NCBI GenBank assembly: GCA_030646715.1
Contig: JAUSLJ010000037.1
Span: 1 to 64,000, forward strand
From: Agitococcus sp.
Lineage (GTDB): Bacteria > Pseudomonadota > Gammaproteobacteria > Pseudomonadales > Moraxellaceae
Direction of reading: 5' to 3'
DNA: 64,000 bases
Part shown: positions 11,601 to 17,732 of the stretch, piece after piece
How positions within the stretch are numbered: the stretch's first letter is position 1
Layout of the letters: each line of letters begins with the position of its first letter
Made by a program: the position numbers and the translations under genes
Notes under the pieces: model-generated
What the model was told of the DNA's origin: nothing
Databases searched by the model: none
The model's input: the letters and a program-made list of their open reading frames with translations, nothing else

Positions 11601-13153
11601 GTGTCTGAGCCTTTTCCGCCTTCTAAGTAGTCGTTGCCGCCTAGTCCGTTTAAGGAGTCGTTTACTGTGCCACCAAACATGCTGTCATTGTTAAGTGAGC
11701 CTGTCATGACATTGGACTGGCTGTTTGCTCCAAAGTATATATTGAGCGTTGGTTGTAGTATCCGTGTGGAAGCCTTCGTAATGGTGCGATATGCACCTGT
11801 AATTGGGTCGGCGACTGTAAACTTGTAGTTGTTTACCCCTGTATGATAAAAAATGTCGGCATTTTCAATATTAGCAACAATTAACGCTTCTAATGATAAC
11901 TGCCTATTTTTCAGCCACTCTTTGGTTAAACTGCCTTCGCCTGTGACTGCATTATACAAATCTAATTCTTTATTTTGATTAAAGCTGCTGTACGATAAGC
12001 TTTCTACCACAAATGGATTGAGTTCTTTGAGTGCGTAACGGTAGGCAAGGCTATTTATGTTTGAGTAGGTTTGTAGTTGAGCATTGCCATTTTGGTTAAA
12101 GGTCACGAGAGGAGCTATGTTGAAGGCTTGAGGCGTGGTTTTTAGTTGCTCCACCATGGCATAGATAGCATCATGCATATCATTATTATTGTTTTGTGTT
12201 ACATCAAGCTGATTAACCTTGTTTTTAGCATCTTGATTAAAAATAGTTAACGATTTTGTTAATAACGTACCAAACGCTTTAACCAGTGCATCATTCTCTA
12301 TTAAACTATTTTTGCTCATGGCTTCGTGAATAGCATTTAACTCTTTTAAGGTGATATTGCTATCCACCATGCCTAGCAAGTTGAAAGCCGCTAATACGTC
12401 TATGATGGCATCAATGCCATGGTTTGCCGCACCTCCCTCATCATCGGTATTGACAGCTAGTCGTTGCCCTAGATACATGCCTGTTGCTGCGGCAAAAGAA
12501 GCCCCTTCTGCCGTATAATAATTTTCAACAGGGGCATTAGATGCTATCGTCAGAGGTTCATACCCCAATGCTATGAACAACTGATTTAGAATTGATAGAG
12601 GTAACAAATTATGTAAACCTAAACCATTAAATGTATACGTTTTATCAATCAAAGAATTATTATTATTTTGGCCTAATAGCGATAAATATCCCCCCAACGA
12701 AAAACCTGCTACTGTGAGTGGGTTAGTTCCCGTCATAGATAAGCATTCATTAAAAAAATCCTGCATTTCGTTGTCCTGATAACTCCACCCTCTCAAAGTA
12801 ATTGATAAATCCTGAATCCAGTCTGCCGTAAGCTGGCCAGCCTCATTTTCCCGCGCATATTGATCAGTTAGTGGCAGTGAACCCGCATTGATAAGCACAT
12901 AATGCTCACTATTGTCTGATGCGATGCCTTTAAACAATACGCCGTTATACCCTGAGTAATCACCAATCGGGCTGATTTTTGACACAGTATAGCGAGAGGC
13001 TAAATATGTGGCTAAAGACTCAGACCAAGTGCCATAAGGACTTAAAGTTCTATTTTGCAATGCTGCTTTTAAATCCACACCTTCCTCTAGTTTCGAAAAC
13101 GCGGCATTGGTTAACAAAGCATGGTCAAAGGCGGCTTGTATTGCTGTATTCAT
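1..13153 (-). CDS. Giant RTX adhesin/exoenzyme with lipase-like, serralysin and VCBS domains (C-terminus outside window)
   Basis: One reading frame stays open from an ATG at 13153 (AAGGA ribosome site) to base 1, at least 4,384 codons, so the C-terminus is missing. Seen in order: an N-terminal domain with a GFSLGG nucleophile elbow (Ser152), resembling alpha/beta hydrolases or lipases; RTX nonapeptides of GGxGxDxL type from about residue 485 to 1190; a serralysin-like (M10B) zinc protease with HEIGHALGLKHP at residues 1428-1439 and a Met-turn TVMSYS around Met1457; a second long RTX block (about 1560-3205); then VCBS/cadherin-like repeats from about 3290. RTX motifs bind calcium and imply type I secretion, so it probably acts outside the cell as an adhesin carrying enzymes. 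No secretion genes are visible. It follows the RCC1 lipoprotein gene by 30 bp, probably as one operon. Enzyme activities are inferred from motifs only. Confidence 0.9.
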   Translation of the reverse strand, partial: MNTAIQAAFDHALLTNAAFSKLEEGVDLKAALQNRTLSPYGTWSESLATYLASRYTVSKISPIGDYSGYNGVLFKGIASDNSEHYVLINAGSLPLTDQYARENEAGQLTADWIQDLSITLRGWSYQDNEMQDFFNECLSMTGTNPLTVAGFSLGGYLSLLGQNNNNSLIDKTYTFNGLGLHNLLPLSILNQLFIALGYEPLTIASNAPVENYYTAEGASFAAATGMYLGQRLAVNTDDEGGAANHGIDAIIDVLAAFNLLGMVDSNITLKELNAIHEAMSKNSLIENDALVKAFGTLLTKSLTIFNQDAKNKVNQLDVTQNNNNDMHDAIYAMVEQLKTTPQAFNIAPLVTFNQNGNAQLQTYSNINSLAYRYALKELNPFVVESLSYSSFNQNKELDLYNAVTGEGSLTKEWLKNRQLSLEALIVANIENADIFYHTGVNNYKFTVADPITGAYRTITKASTRILQPTLNIYFGANSQSNVMTGSLNNDSMFGGTVNDSLNGLGGNDYLEGGKGSDTLNGGSGNDVLFGMADNDELHGGLNNDYLHGGTGEDKLFGDEGNDILIGGKGLLNIAEGGTGNDLIYADKQTAYNDTLKGEADNDILESFGGNDTLQGGDNNDILDAGAGEDTLKGENNNDVLLGGAGNDILEGGEGADYLQGGADNDTYNLVSPYGVDLIEDSDGSNILNFNNIALTITSYDAEKNLWNTTGEHQVRKLVNEDGTRTTLAISDEGDLHNTVFIKDFQTGDFGLNFSEIPDYTISTTDDISVGSSENNIIFNKTYIQGGGGNDFISGTVGIDKLYGGEDNDFLNGDKEGDFIDGGAGDDIIFGGEGRDIIYGSAGHDLILSSAVFNRFKSEVVSLTGLVGPVTDELTHAYPDVNYYFTPEYSEATKSYTYYVEYEGVVSATLYPQIKFGMMVNGDKKVMSTVITNLDANEIGALGRDLVHGGIGNDFILGGGDADVLYGDDDDDKLYGRGGSDQLYGGKNNDEAYGGEGRDLIDGGEGNDKLTGGYESDVIYGGTGNDTITGDLLDLAGTNAPPALADESRFEGDVLYGGANNDQIFGGGGSDYLYGDGDDDQLVGEKGDDYLFGGTGKDQLYGDDTNADSSTLGNDYLDGGADDDALRAGAGNDILLGGTGADILMGGKDNDYLQGGDGNDKLYGESEDDILEGGKGNDLLYGGAGADTYIFNIGDGQDTITEELSDLKAANSNNIAYFKFDASAVTQVSKVGTDLVIRYGTGDQVTVKSYYQVHSTSNHYEVDPAFEQIEISSFQFDDGTVWITSDIFDMAPPPAVLDLPPDPLAGVAYFIDALVSREDKKTEGQTTITYNLAAAATTETGFTLFTQEQLTAIEHALAKFSASLNIQFVKSTTDAPDLTFFLDDLTSGEAGAAAGYANSGTGEIHLNSAMFKTAESFDAGQYGFEVLLHEIGHALGLKHPFEAPVLPEAENNQNNTVMSYSNNQLNDSELKLFDIAALQYLYGVNSAINTGDSQHGFTEKYLADAAGIDVFDASEQTANVTVDLNQGGWSFIGEKQSSILADGQTFIGYGTEIEAAITGTGNDTLIGNHLNNSLTCGEGNDTLTGGLGNDELIGGAGADTYTFNAGDGVDHLIDTSNDNTVVFNNIALDTLGYANGLLYYGVNADTIELDINTIATWAVNGQIYSAQDFQAVYSGLQVSDNSIILDEQSTRALLTGSANADITGNQHANNVHGNSGNNRLDGGLGADTLSGGLGDDTYVIDNEADLVIEKPNEGDDTVISTIDYQLADNVENLTLVGSAINAIGNDLNNILIANDGGNQLNGLAGDDTLIGGQGADTLNGGVGVDIYIVNQGGGLDVITGSDLQNDELQLQANATDLSFSQSGLDLRVKIGGSLNEVLIVDYFKDDGQSNSTLGVISTTDGHHYDYQQVRELTTRLGTAGDDIIQVLSRSEYVDALAGDDIVYGGAGDDTLEGGLGNDVLSGGLGNDLLLGGEGDDILDGGEGHNQLMGGLGSDTYHVNNSITEVIETDDKLDAITGQNTGTDIVFSSIENITLSNHVENLELVEGSDAITGYGNNEENSLIGNSADNALYGGSGNDYLDGGEGADTLDGGDGNDDLIGDAGGDLLMGSEGNDHLDGGEGADTLDGGDGDDALIGDAGDDSLMGSDGNDHLGGGEGADTLDGGDGNDALIGDAGDDSLMGGNGNDQLFGQQGTDILEGGDGNDVYFADIGETTIIKDINHSGWIDMPGYSAEYQEQSIDAFFRNADGNPWNYSLTDLEHFAPAVGIVYDLASHSLTLQGIASTTALVIADINNLNPRASLGYTLDFNSRFIDQDGFLVRDGFYQLDQVIAQSAVVIHGTENADRIYSLSDVNQWDVIANTIQAGLGNDTVYGGLGQDLINGQEGDDVVDGNEGDDTLFGNDGDDRLEGGEGNDSLIGGLGLDVLFGGEDNDTLMGAEGDDQLYGNNGNDSLLGGAGNDSLYGGEEYSNDTLDGGIGADYMAGGDGSDIYRVDDLNDQVYESPDRWVSNYGWGYWQNSGYDDTVITALDYQLGSTIENLTLTGTAHVNGIGNSLDNDIYGNDGNNQLYGQAGYDDIYGGEGDDTLDGGNSSDYLVAGTGNDVLIGGTGDDVLNGGTGDDIMMGGSGSDTYTVDSLGDQVVDTMEDAGIDRIYSSVDFVLTEGLENLYFSDNYFTQGLAANLTGIGNELNNTINGNAGNNTLVGAEGDDTLDGLGGDDLLLGGAGDDVITGGQEALYVQFDEETGEATLLGVSPNNDTLDGGAGNDALDGGTGDDVLLGGDGDDALYGGNEAEPYVYYEYLYGGEVAIPHYFENTPVLSNNDLLDGGIGNDTLDGGTGNDTLLGGEGDDSLYGGNEAEPYSYYDELTGEEIIVEAHPSVLSNNDLLDGGIGNDTLDGGTGNDTLLGGEGDDSLYGGNEIEPYSYYDELTGEEIVVEAIGHDLLDGGAGNDTLDGGIGNDTLLGGEGYDEIYGKEGDDTLNGLDNGVIDKLEGGTGDDIYYVDGFVAPNQTHIPNVFADSGGSCGLGSGEIDYWALDVLTGVFDNYGAYNEVYEADSEGYDIVYSRASLWIPDYVEEVHLIGSDHLNVVGDYQSERLYGNQGNNIIVGLEGDDTVVGGEGNDVYFVEEVGDVVIEWLDEGHDTVVTTVDDYHLGDNLENLYLSTNVISGSGNALDNLILGNTNDNIIYAEEGNDRIRAAAGDDEVYGGLGDDTYVYYTGDGDDLVVDDGGQDTLHLSEDIQQQDLRFTKEGDDLIVSFANMAGSIRLQGWINAEQRIESLQFCGSAQVLEIASLINDTPALVIQDDAQSLDEDQRVVVNGNVFTNDTDPTGNTLSITNFGHYTLTNGVLDIAADGSYQYALHHDGADAQVLSENELASDSITLLISNNGTPVQSSQSVLTFSITGHNDAPLVTADLASLLEDDVSISGNVLLNDRDVDHNSHLNVLNAGDLHGTYGVLHLNSDGSYAYQAQTESLQSLSQGQQVNDHFSVEVTDGLVSISSDLEITVTGMNDAAVTQNDTGSINVGNTLLTGNVLSNDTDVDQGTVLQTLADTLQGQYGTLTLSADGSYQYALNSSQPALVALAEGDTLSESFTYTATDGITPVTGSLTVNIIGRNDAPIVTADVTTLNEDSTSVEGNVLSNDRDPDQGDVLSTTASTLQGQFGKLVLDSAGHYDYQLNNAAVQYLGVGATTVDSFTFQVGDGDVSVDSNLDFTVTGLNDAVITQDDTGSITVGNTLLTGNVLSNDTDVDQGTVLQTLADTLQGQYGILTLSADGSYQYALNSSQPALVALAEGDTLSESFTYTATDGITPVTGMLTVNIIGHNDAPIVSADVTTVTEDTLSVQGNVLINDTDPDTGDVLSTTATTLQGQYGTLILDGTGHYNYQVNTAATQSLGLGETAVDHFDTVVSDGSLSVASSLAITVTGLNDVAMTQADSGSITVGDSALTGNVLRNDSDIDAGTVLQTVATNLQGQYGILTLSDDGSYQYALNSSQPALVALAEGNTLSESFNYTATDGFTPVTGMLTVSIIGRNDAPIVTADVATLNEDTATAQGNVLSNDRDPDQGDMLSTTAISLAGQYGAFVLNQTGQYAYQINDAATQHLGLGEITVDQFSYQVTDGDVFIYSSIEVTITGLNDLAVAEADNATLTVGDADITGNVLTNDHDVDQGTVLQAVATTLQGQYGTLSLSADGSYQYDLNSDQADLVALAEGDTLSESFTYTATDGITPVTGALTVNIVGRNDTPIVTADATTVSEDSANVQGNVLSNDRDPDHGDVLSTTVSTLQGQFGTLVLDAAGHYDYQLNNAAVQHLGAGVTAVDSFTYQVGDGDVSVGSTLDFTVTGLNDAAVTQNDTGSINVSNALLTGNVLSNDTDVDQGTVLQTVATTLQG
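3540..8480 (-). repeat. RTX calcium-binding nonapeptide block 2
   Basis: The minus-strand translation is dominated by GGxGxDxLxG nonapeptides, for example GGIGNDTLLGGEG. They are grouped in runs separated by spacers of the type NLTLVGSAINAIGNDLNN. The DNA shows the reverse-strand signature of repeated gtcgttgcc / tcatcgcc / ccgccatc words. Near-identical sub-repeats of about 117 bp occur at 6620-6930 (GDAGDDSLMGSDGNDHL type). Confidence 0.9.
9580..11720 (-). repeat. RTX calcium-binding nonapeptide block 1
   Basis: This block lies between the N-terminal hydrolase-like domain and the internal metalloprotease. The translation contains dense GGxGxD motifs such as GGSGNDVLFG and GGGGSDYLYG. It is interrupted near 10330-10610 and 10820-11150 by non-repeat stretches that may form separate small domains. 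Confidence 0.88.
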
Positions 13154-13183
13154 GGTATTTATTTCCTTGTGTGTAGTTGACGT

Positions 13184-14392
13184 TTATTTCCAAGACCAGC
13201 TGAGTGGATGCAACGCCTTTTTACTGCGCCGCTCTTCCAAAAACAGGACTTCGCCATTGTCTAAGCCAATAACTTGATTGACTTGATTGACATAGCCATC
13301 AGCAAAAAAGTTTAAATCTGATTTTTTAATGCCACGAATTGGGCAGGGTTCATGACCATTATAATAATTACCAACCAGTTGTTTAAGCAGCAATTTTTCA
13401 TAAATATTGACTCCCCAATGCCATAAATACCCTTCTTCGTCCCATGCAATGGTGGTATTTATTTTTTTGATGCGGCTTAGATTTTTTACTCTAACAAAGC
13501 CTTTATAACGCTTATAATCGCATTGCCCTAATGCACCAAAAGCATTCATGCCTAATGCCCATACGGTGCCATCTTTTCGTAACAAGGCGTACAAACTTCC
13601 TGCACCTCCCATACTGACATCAACCACATCATTAAAAGGCACACGATAAATACGGTAGTCTTTTAACAGGGTACCTTCTTTAACATCATCAAACATTTCC
13701 GACCTACCCACGGGGAAAATAATTGCTGTCCCATCATTAAAAATGATGCTCGTTTCTGCCGAACGGTCAGCCACTATTTTGGCAATGTTTTTATCTTCAT
13801 ATACAATCTTTGGTTCTTTTTGTGTGGTTTTGTCAAAGACATTTTTTAATATATAAGATTCACTTCCCCAGCCCCACACTCTTCCCTGCTTATCCAACGC
13901 CAAGGAAAAACTATACCCTGCCGCTATACTCACAATGTCTTTTAAATTAGGTATTTGTTTGGGGGTCAGCTGTTGTGGATCATACTGTAAGTTTGCTGGA
14001 TCGCCATAAGGCACACCATCTTCTTTATAGCCCAATTGCCCTTTTTTATTATCTCCCCAACTCCACACCGTGCCATCCTTACGCAAAGCCAATACATGCT
14101 TACTACCTGCGGCTATTTCCACAAAATCGGTCATATTAGGAATAGGTTGTGGAGTATCTTTATTAATATAACCCGTCCCCAAAACGCCACTTCCTCCACG
14201 CCCCCAACTCCACACTGTGCCATCTGCTTTAACGCCTATGGCAAAACTATAGCCTAACGCCAAACGTTTAGGCTGCGTGTTAATGGGTAAGGGTTGCTCA
14301 AAGGGGATTGGCTCTTTGTTTGTCCATGGAAAATCCATACTGCATGACGTTAAAGACACAAGTGACATGACCAAAGCAGCTAAATAACGCAT
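13184..14392 (-). CDS. RCC1-repeat outer-membrane-type lipoprotein
   Basis: A 402-residue protein with a lipoprotein signal peptide (lipobox LTSC, acylated Cys17). The mature part has about five to six RCC1-type blades, each with an AxG...xALxxDGTVWSWG signature (near residues 46-75, 88-118, 150-180, 255-285 and 305-325). This predicts a beta-propeller anchored to a membrane facing the periplasm or the cell surface. RCC1 propellers in bacteria are mostly of unknown function and generally mediate protein binding. The stop codon lies 30 bp before the giant RTX gene on the same strand, so co-transcription is likely. A role in surface retention or secretion of the RTX protein is only a guess. Confidence 0.75.
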   Translation of the reverse strand: MRYLAALVMSLVSLTSCSMDFPWTNKEPIPFEQPLPINTQPKRLALGYSFAIGVKADGTVWSWGRGGSGVLGTGYINKDTPQPIPNMTDFVEIAAGSKHVLALRKDGTVWSWGDNKKGQLGYKEDGVPYGDPANLQYDPQQLTPKQIPNLKDIVSIAAGYSFSLALDKQGRVWGWGSESYILKNVFDKTTQKEPKIVYEDKNIAKIVADRSAETSIIFNDGTAIIFPVGRSEMFDDVKEGTLLKDYRIYRVPFNDVVDVSMGGAGSLYALLRKDGTVWALGMNAFGALGQCDYKRYKGFVRVKNLSRIKKINTTIAWDEEGYLWHWGVNIYEKLLLKQLVGNYYNGHEPCPIRGIKKSDLNFFADGYVNQVNQVIGLDNGEVLFLEERRSKKALHPLSWSWK

Positions 14393-14410
14393 TTTTTTAT
14401 CCTTTTACTC

Positions 14411-14447
14411 GCGTTTAAACGCTTTTACTAAAGCACAATATGTGCCA
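14411..14447 (-). promoter_or_regulatory. Possible sigma-54 promoter for RCC1-RTX operon
   Basis: The minus strand at 14447-14433 reads TGGCACATATTGTGC. The GG and GC dinucleotides have the spacing of a -24/-12 promoter, but the -12 box is GTGC instead of TTGC. A palindrome GCGTTTAAACGC lies at 14411-14422, between this site and the start codon at 14392. The site is itself nearly palindromic, so an operator is an alternative reading. Confidence 0.35.
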
Positions 14448-14647
14448 ATTATTAAAAGATATATTTTTCAATAGGTTGAATTTTTACAACATCAACTCTT
14501 TAAGAGTTAATAGACTTAATTTGTTGTATGGCAAACATTTTTTGTAGGGGGTGGGATTATATAAATATTGTCCAACAAAAACCAATACAAACACTAACAA
14601 CTCATGCAGTGGATTTGCCACCTAAAACAACGTCAAAATGTAAATAT

Positions 14648-15451
14648 TTACGTCGGTACATGGGGTGATTCTTTAACCGTTAACGTCTTTTTTGTCACTT
14701 CGTTTAGAGGGGCTATGTCATCATTTTTCGGCCAATCGACTTGCCAATATCCCTTCGTAAAAACCACCACATCCATCCGTTTATTTTTATGAACAAATAA
14801 CTCCTCAGGAAAGGCACTATCCAAATAATTAAATAATTTTCCATGGAGGGTCTGTAATGGCGGACATTCCGCAATAGACTGTTGTAATGCGCGATAGGTT
14901 GCTAACACTAGAGTTCTTAACTCCGCTGACCTTAAAGTTTCTGATTCACGCACCAATAAAATAGCGGCAGCCAGCGCATCAAAACTCCCTATTTCAATCA
15001 ATTGCTGTGACTCTTTATCACCAAAGGGGTGACGTGCTTGGCCAAATTCAGTTTTGGGCATAAATAAGACAGTCATTACCTCCGCTTCAAGTGACATCAA
15101 TTGGGCATCAATCTGCTCTTGACTGAGGGGTATTGTCTCAATCGCTTTCCACAATGGCATTCTAAACCAATACGCAGAGCTAGGTGCTACGGCTTCGACT
15201 TGATCTATTAGCCCACCCATTACATCTTTTGGCTCCATCACGCCGTTGCGATAACGATCCCAGCGTCTAGGTCTAATCACCCAAGATTCCCCTCGACGCA
15301 CTTGTTCAGGATGAAAATACTTTTCTAACTGATAAGCACTTTTACCCGAAATCAATGATACCGCTTGAAACCATACTTGCGTTTTTAGCATCGCAATCGG
15401 TGATTTTTTAGGGCGACCTCGACGAGGGGCGTTTATTGAAATTGTCGTCAC
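14648..15451 (-). CDS. Hypothetical protein with N-terminal AT-hook-like motif
   Basis: A 267-residue protein starting at GTG (15451). I do not recognise the family. Residues 9-17 (PRRGRPKKS) match an AT-hook, which binds the minor groove of AT-rich DNA. The rest is soluble, without a signal peptide or membrane segments. It diverges from the AlpA-like gene at 15564 across 112 bp and lies next to IS21 and integrase remnants. That context fits a mobile-element or accessory DNA-binding protein, but the function is unknown. Confidence 0.6.
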   Translation of the reverse strand: MTTISINAPRRGRPKKSPIAMLKTQVWFQAVSLISGKSAYQLEKYFHPEQVRRGESWVIRPRRWDRYRNGVMEPKDVMGGLIDQVEAVAPSSAYWFRMPLWKAIETIPLSQEQIDAQLMSLEAEVMTVLFMPKTEFGQARHPFGDKESQQLIEIGSFDALAAAILLVRESETLRSAELRTLVLATYRALQQSIAECPPLQTLHGKLFNYLDSAFPEELFVHKNKRMDVVVFTKGYWQVDWPKNDDIAPLNEVTKKTLTVKESPHVPT

Positions 15452-15563
15452 GGTTGTTTTCTCTGTAGAGTCGTAAAATTACCTGATTATACGCGGCGTA
15501 GCCATTTTTATAACAGATGGTCACAATGAGTGACTGTATAAAACACATCGTGACGAGAGATTT

Positions 15564-15857
15564 ATGACTACGCACCTCAAAGATCGCCAGCCCAATATGA
15601 CTGAAATTGCTGTATTAGAAGCAATACTGGTTGTTGATCTTGAACGAAAATATGGCGCGTTGATTGGGGGTAAACAGTTGATGTCTGTGTTGGGTTACCC
15701 GACTTTAGCCGCTTTTCGGCAAGCGCATTGTCGAGGAACCTTACCAGTTCCCATTTTTGCGATTGCTCATCGTAAAGGAAAATTTGCCTTGGCGCGTGAT
15801 ATTGCTCAATGGTTAGCTACATTGCGCTTGTCCGTGATTAATCCATCACAGGCATGA
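15564..15857 (+). CDS. Small AlpA/excisionase-like winged-helix DNA-binding protein
   Basis: A 97-residue protein. Residues about 32-85 have the pattern of AlpA/MerR-like excisionase domains: a helix-turn-helix (KQLMSVLGYPTLAAFRQA), then a short wing with a TLPVP turn, a basic strand and a closing helix ending in IAQWL. Known AlpA proteins regulate integrases or act as recombination directionality factors. An integrase remnant lies 2.7 kb downstream beyond the IS21 element, so this may be a leftover of the same integrative element. The family call rests on pattern only. Confidence 0.6.
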   Translation: MTTHLKDRQPNMTEIAVLEAILVVDLERKYGALIGGKQLMSVLGYPTLAAFRQAHCRGTLPVPIFAIAHRKGKFALARDIAQWLATLRLSVINPSQA

Positions 15858-16203
15858 CGTGATGAGGTGGTTTGTTATTTTTAGGTCAATCAATTTTAGA
15901 TTATAGGGGGAAGTCTTATGACAAAAGTCATTATTTGAGGGATTGATTCATCGTCAATCCTATCTCGCTAATAGCGACGTGAAAAGTGCAACGACCCATG
16001 TTCGGACAAACATGAGCCGTTGGCGAGGGTGTCTTGCGTTCCGCTAGACCCTCGCATTTTGTGCTGTGTCTCCCCTGCTGTCAATCGTGACAGCGAGGCA
16101 TCGCATTCGCTTTTATCTGCACGTCATTTCAATCTCGCCACTGTCATTCATGATTTAACATGATTGATGTTAGGCATTTATCGTTTTAATGCGAGGATAA
16201 CTC
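15858..16203 (+). other. Gene-free stretch with strong hairpins upstream of istA
   Basis: No gene is recognisable here. Two perfect inverted repeats are visible: GCGAGGGT at 16023-16030 pairs with ACCCTCGC at 16048-16055, followed by ATTTTG; and GCTGTCA/TGACAGC at 16077-16094 has a 4-base loop. ATGTT/AACAT flanks 15998-16012. The left end of the IS21 element should lie in or near this stretch, but I could not find an inverted copy of the right-end repeats. The hairpins may block read-through transcription into istA. Confidence 0.5.
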
Positions 16204-17732
16204 ATGCGTAACATACGCGAAGTATTACGTTTAATACTGTCTTTACAGCTCAGTAATCGTCAAGCCAGTATTTTATCGGGTGTGGCACGAACTACGACTA
16301 ACCGTTACTTCAAAACCATTCAAGAAAATCAACTAAGCTGGACAGACATTGACGCACTTTCGGACGATGCTCTACGAAAAATACTTCACCCAAAACAAGT
16401 TAAGATGGCCGAACAGGAAGTTAAAAACGCACCTAACTGGTTGTACATTCATGACGAAATGAAGCGAAAAGGTGTCACGCTATTATTGTTGTGGCACGAA
16501 TATAAAGCTGCAAATCCCGAAGGACTGTCTTATCGGCATTTACTCGGCGTTATCGTGCCTATCGTCGTTTATTGGGTCTAAGCATGAGGCAAATCCACAA
16601 AGCTGGCGAAAAACTCTTTGTCGATTATTCGGGTATGACTGTGCCTATTTTAGATCAACTGTCGGGCGAGACAACAACGGCTCAAATTTTTGTCGGGGTG
16701 CTCGGCGGCTCTAATTACAGTTATGTCGAAGCAACGGCTTCACAGAACTTACAGGATTGGGTGGGATCTCATGTGCGGATGTTTGCTTTCTTTGGTGCGT
16801 TGCCGCGCATTTTAGTCCCCGACAATTTGAAATCAGCGGTGACAAAAGCGTGTCAGTACGATCCTGTGATTAACCCAACGGCCATGCACTATAACGTTGC
16901 CGTTGTGCCTGCACGAAAATATAAGCCAAAAGATAAAGCGGCGGTCGAAAAAGGCGTGCAAGTGGCTCAACGCTGGATTTTAGCGCGGCTGCGTAATCAT
17001 CGCTTTTATAGTTTGCACGAGTTGAATGAGGCAATCAAACCATTGGTCACTGATTTGAATCATCGACAACTCAAACGTATTGCTGCCAGTCGTCATTCTC
17101 AATTTGTGGAGATTGATTTACCTGCAATGCGTCCTCTGCCCTCTGCACCCTTTGAACTAGCGGAATGGCGAACAGGATTACGCGTGGGTTCTGATTATCA
17201 TGCTGTTGTGGATGGTTACGCTTACTCTGTACCTTATCGCTTAGCGAAGGAAAAAGTTGAAGCGCGTTTAACACAATCGGTCATTGAGTTTTTCCACAAT
17301 GGCGGTCGTGTGGCGACACATGAACGCAAGTATCAAAACTCAGGTCATGTCACGCTCACGAGTCATATGCAAAAAACGCATCTACATTATGCAGCACAAT
17401 CGTCGGAGCATTTACTGCAATGGGCGTTGCGTGTTGGTCAATCAACGTTTGCTGTTTTTAGTCATCAACTGGAGTCTCGTCCCCACCCCGAAGCGGGTTA
17501 TCGTAGTTGTCTTGGTTTGCAGCGGTTGACACGGAGTTACAGTGAAGAACATTTAGAAGCGACTTGTCAACGGGCGATTTATATCAATAGTCGAAGTTAT
17601 ACGAGTATCTCATCCATTCTCAAAACCAATCTTGATAAACAACCACTGGTCATGAAAACGGATGTCGCTCTACCGATTGAGCACAACAACGTCAGAGGGA
17701 GTGACTATTACACAGGAGCAGGTTCATGCTGA
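16204..17732 (+). pseudogene. istA: IS21-family transposase istA, frameshifted
   Basis: The 5' part (16204 on, frame 1) has the N-terminal helix-turn-helix region of IstA (SNRQASILSGVARTTTNRY). It then drifts into non-homologous sequence and stops at 16579-16581. The downstream frame carries the typical IstA continuation, including RRYRAYRRLLGLSMRQIHKAGE and the integrase-core strand KLFVDYSG, up to 17732. The two frames join cleanly near 16530-16535, where reading TAT-TCG-GCA instead of TAT-CGG-CAT would restore the family sequence, so one base appears to be deleted. No slippery heptamer is visible. Catalytic DDE residues would sit in the second frame. IstA normally catalyses transposition together with IstB. 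Confidence 0.85.

Noticed and set aside
16204-17732. Programmed frameshift joining the two istA parts
   Set aside because: No slippery heptamer or downstream structure is visible at the junction, and I know of no such mechanism for istA of IS21 elements.
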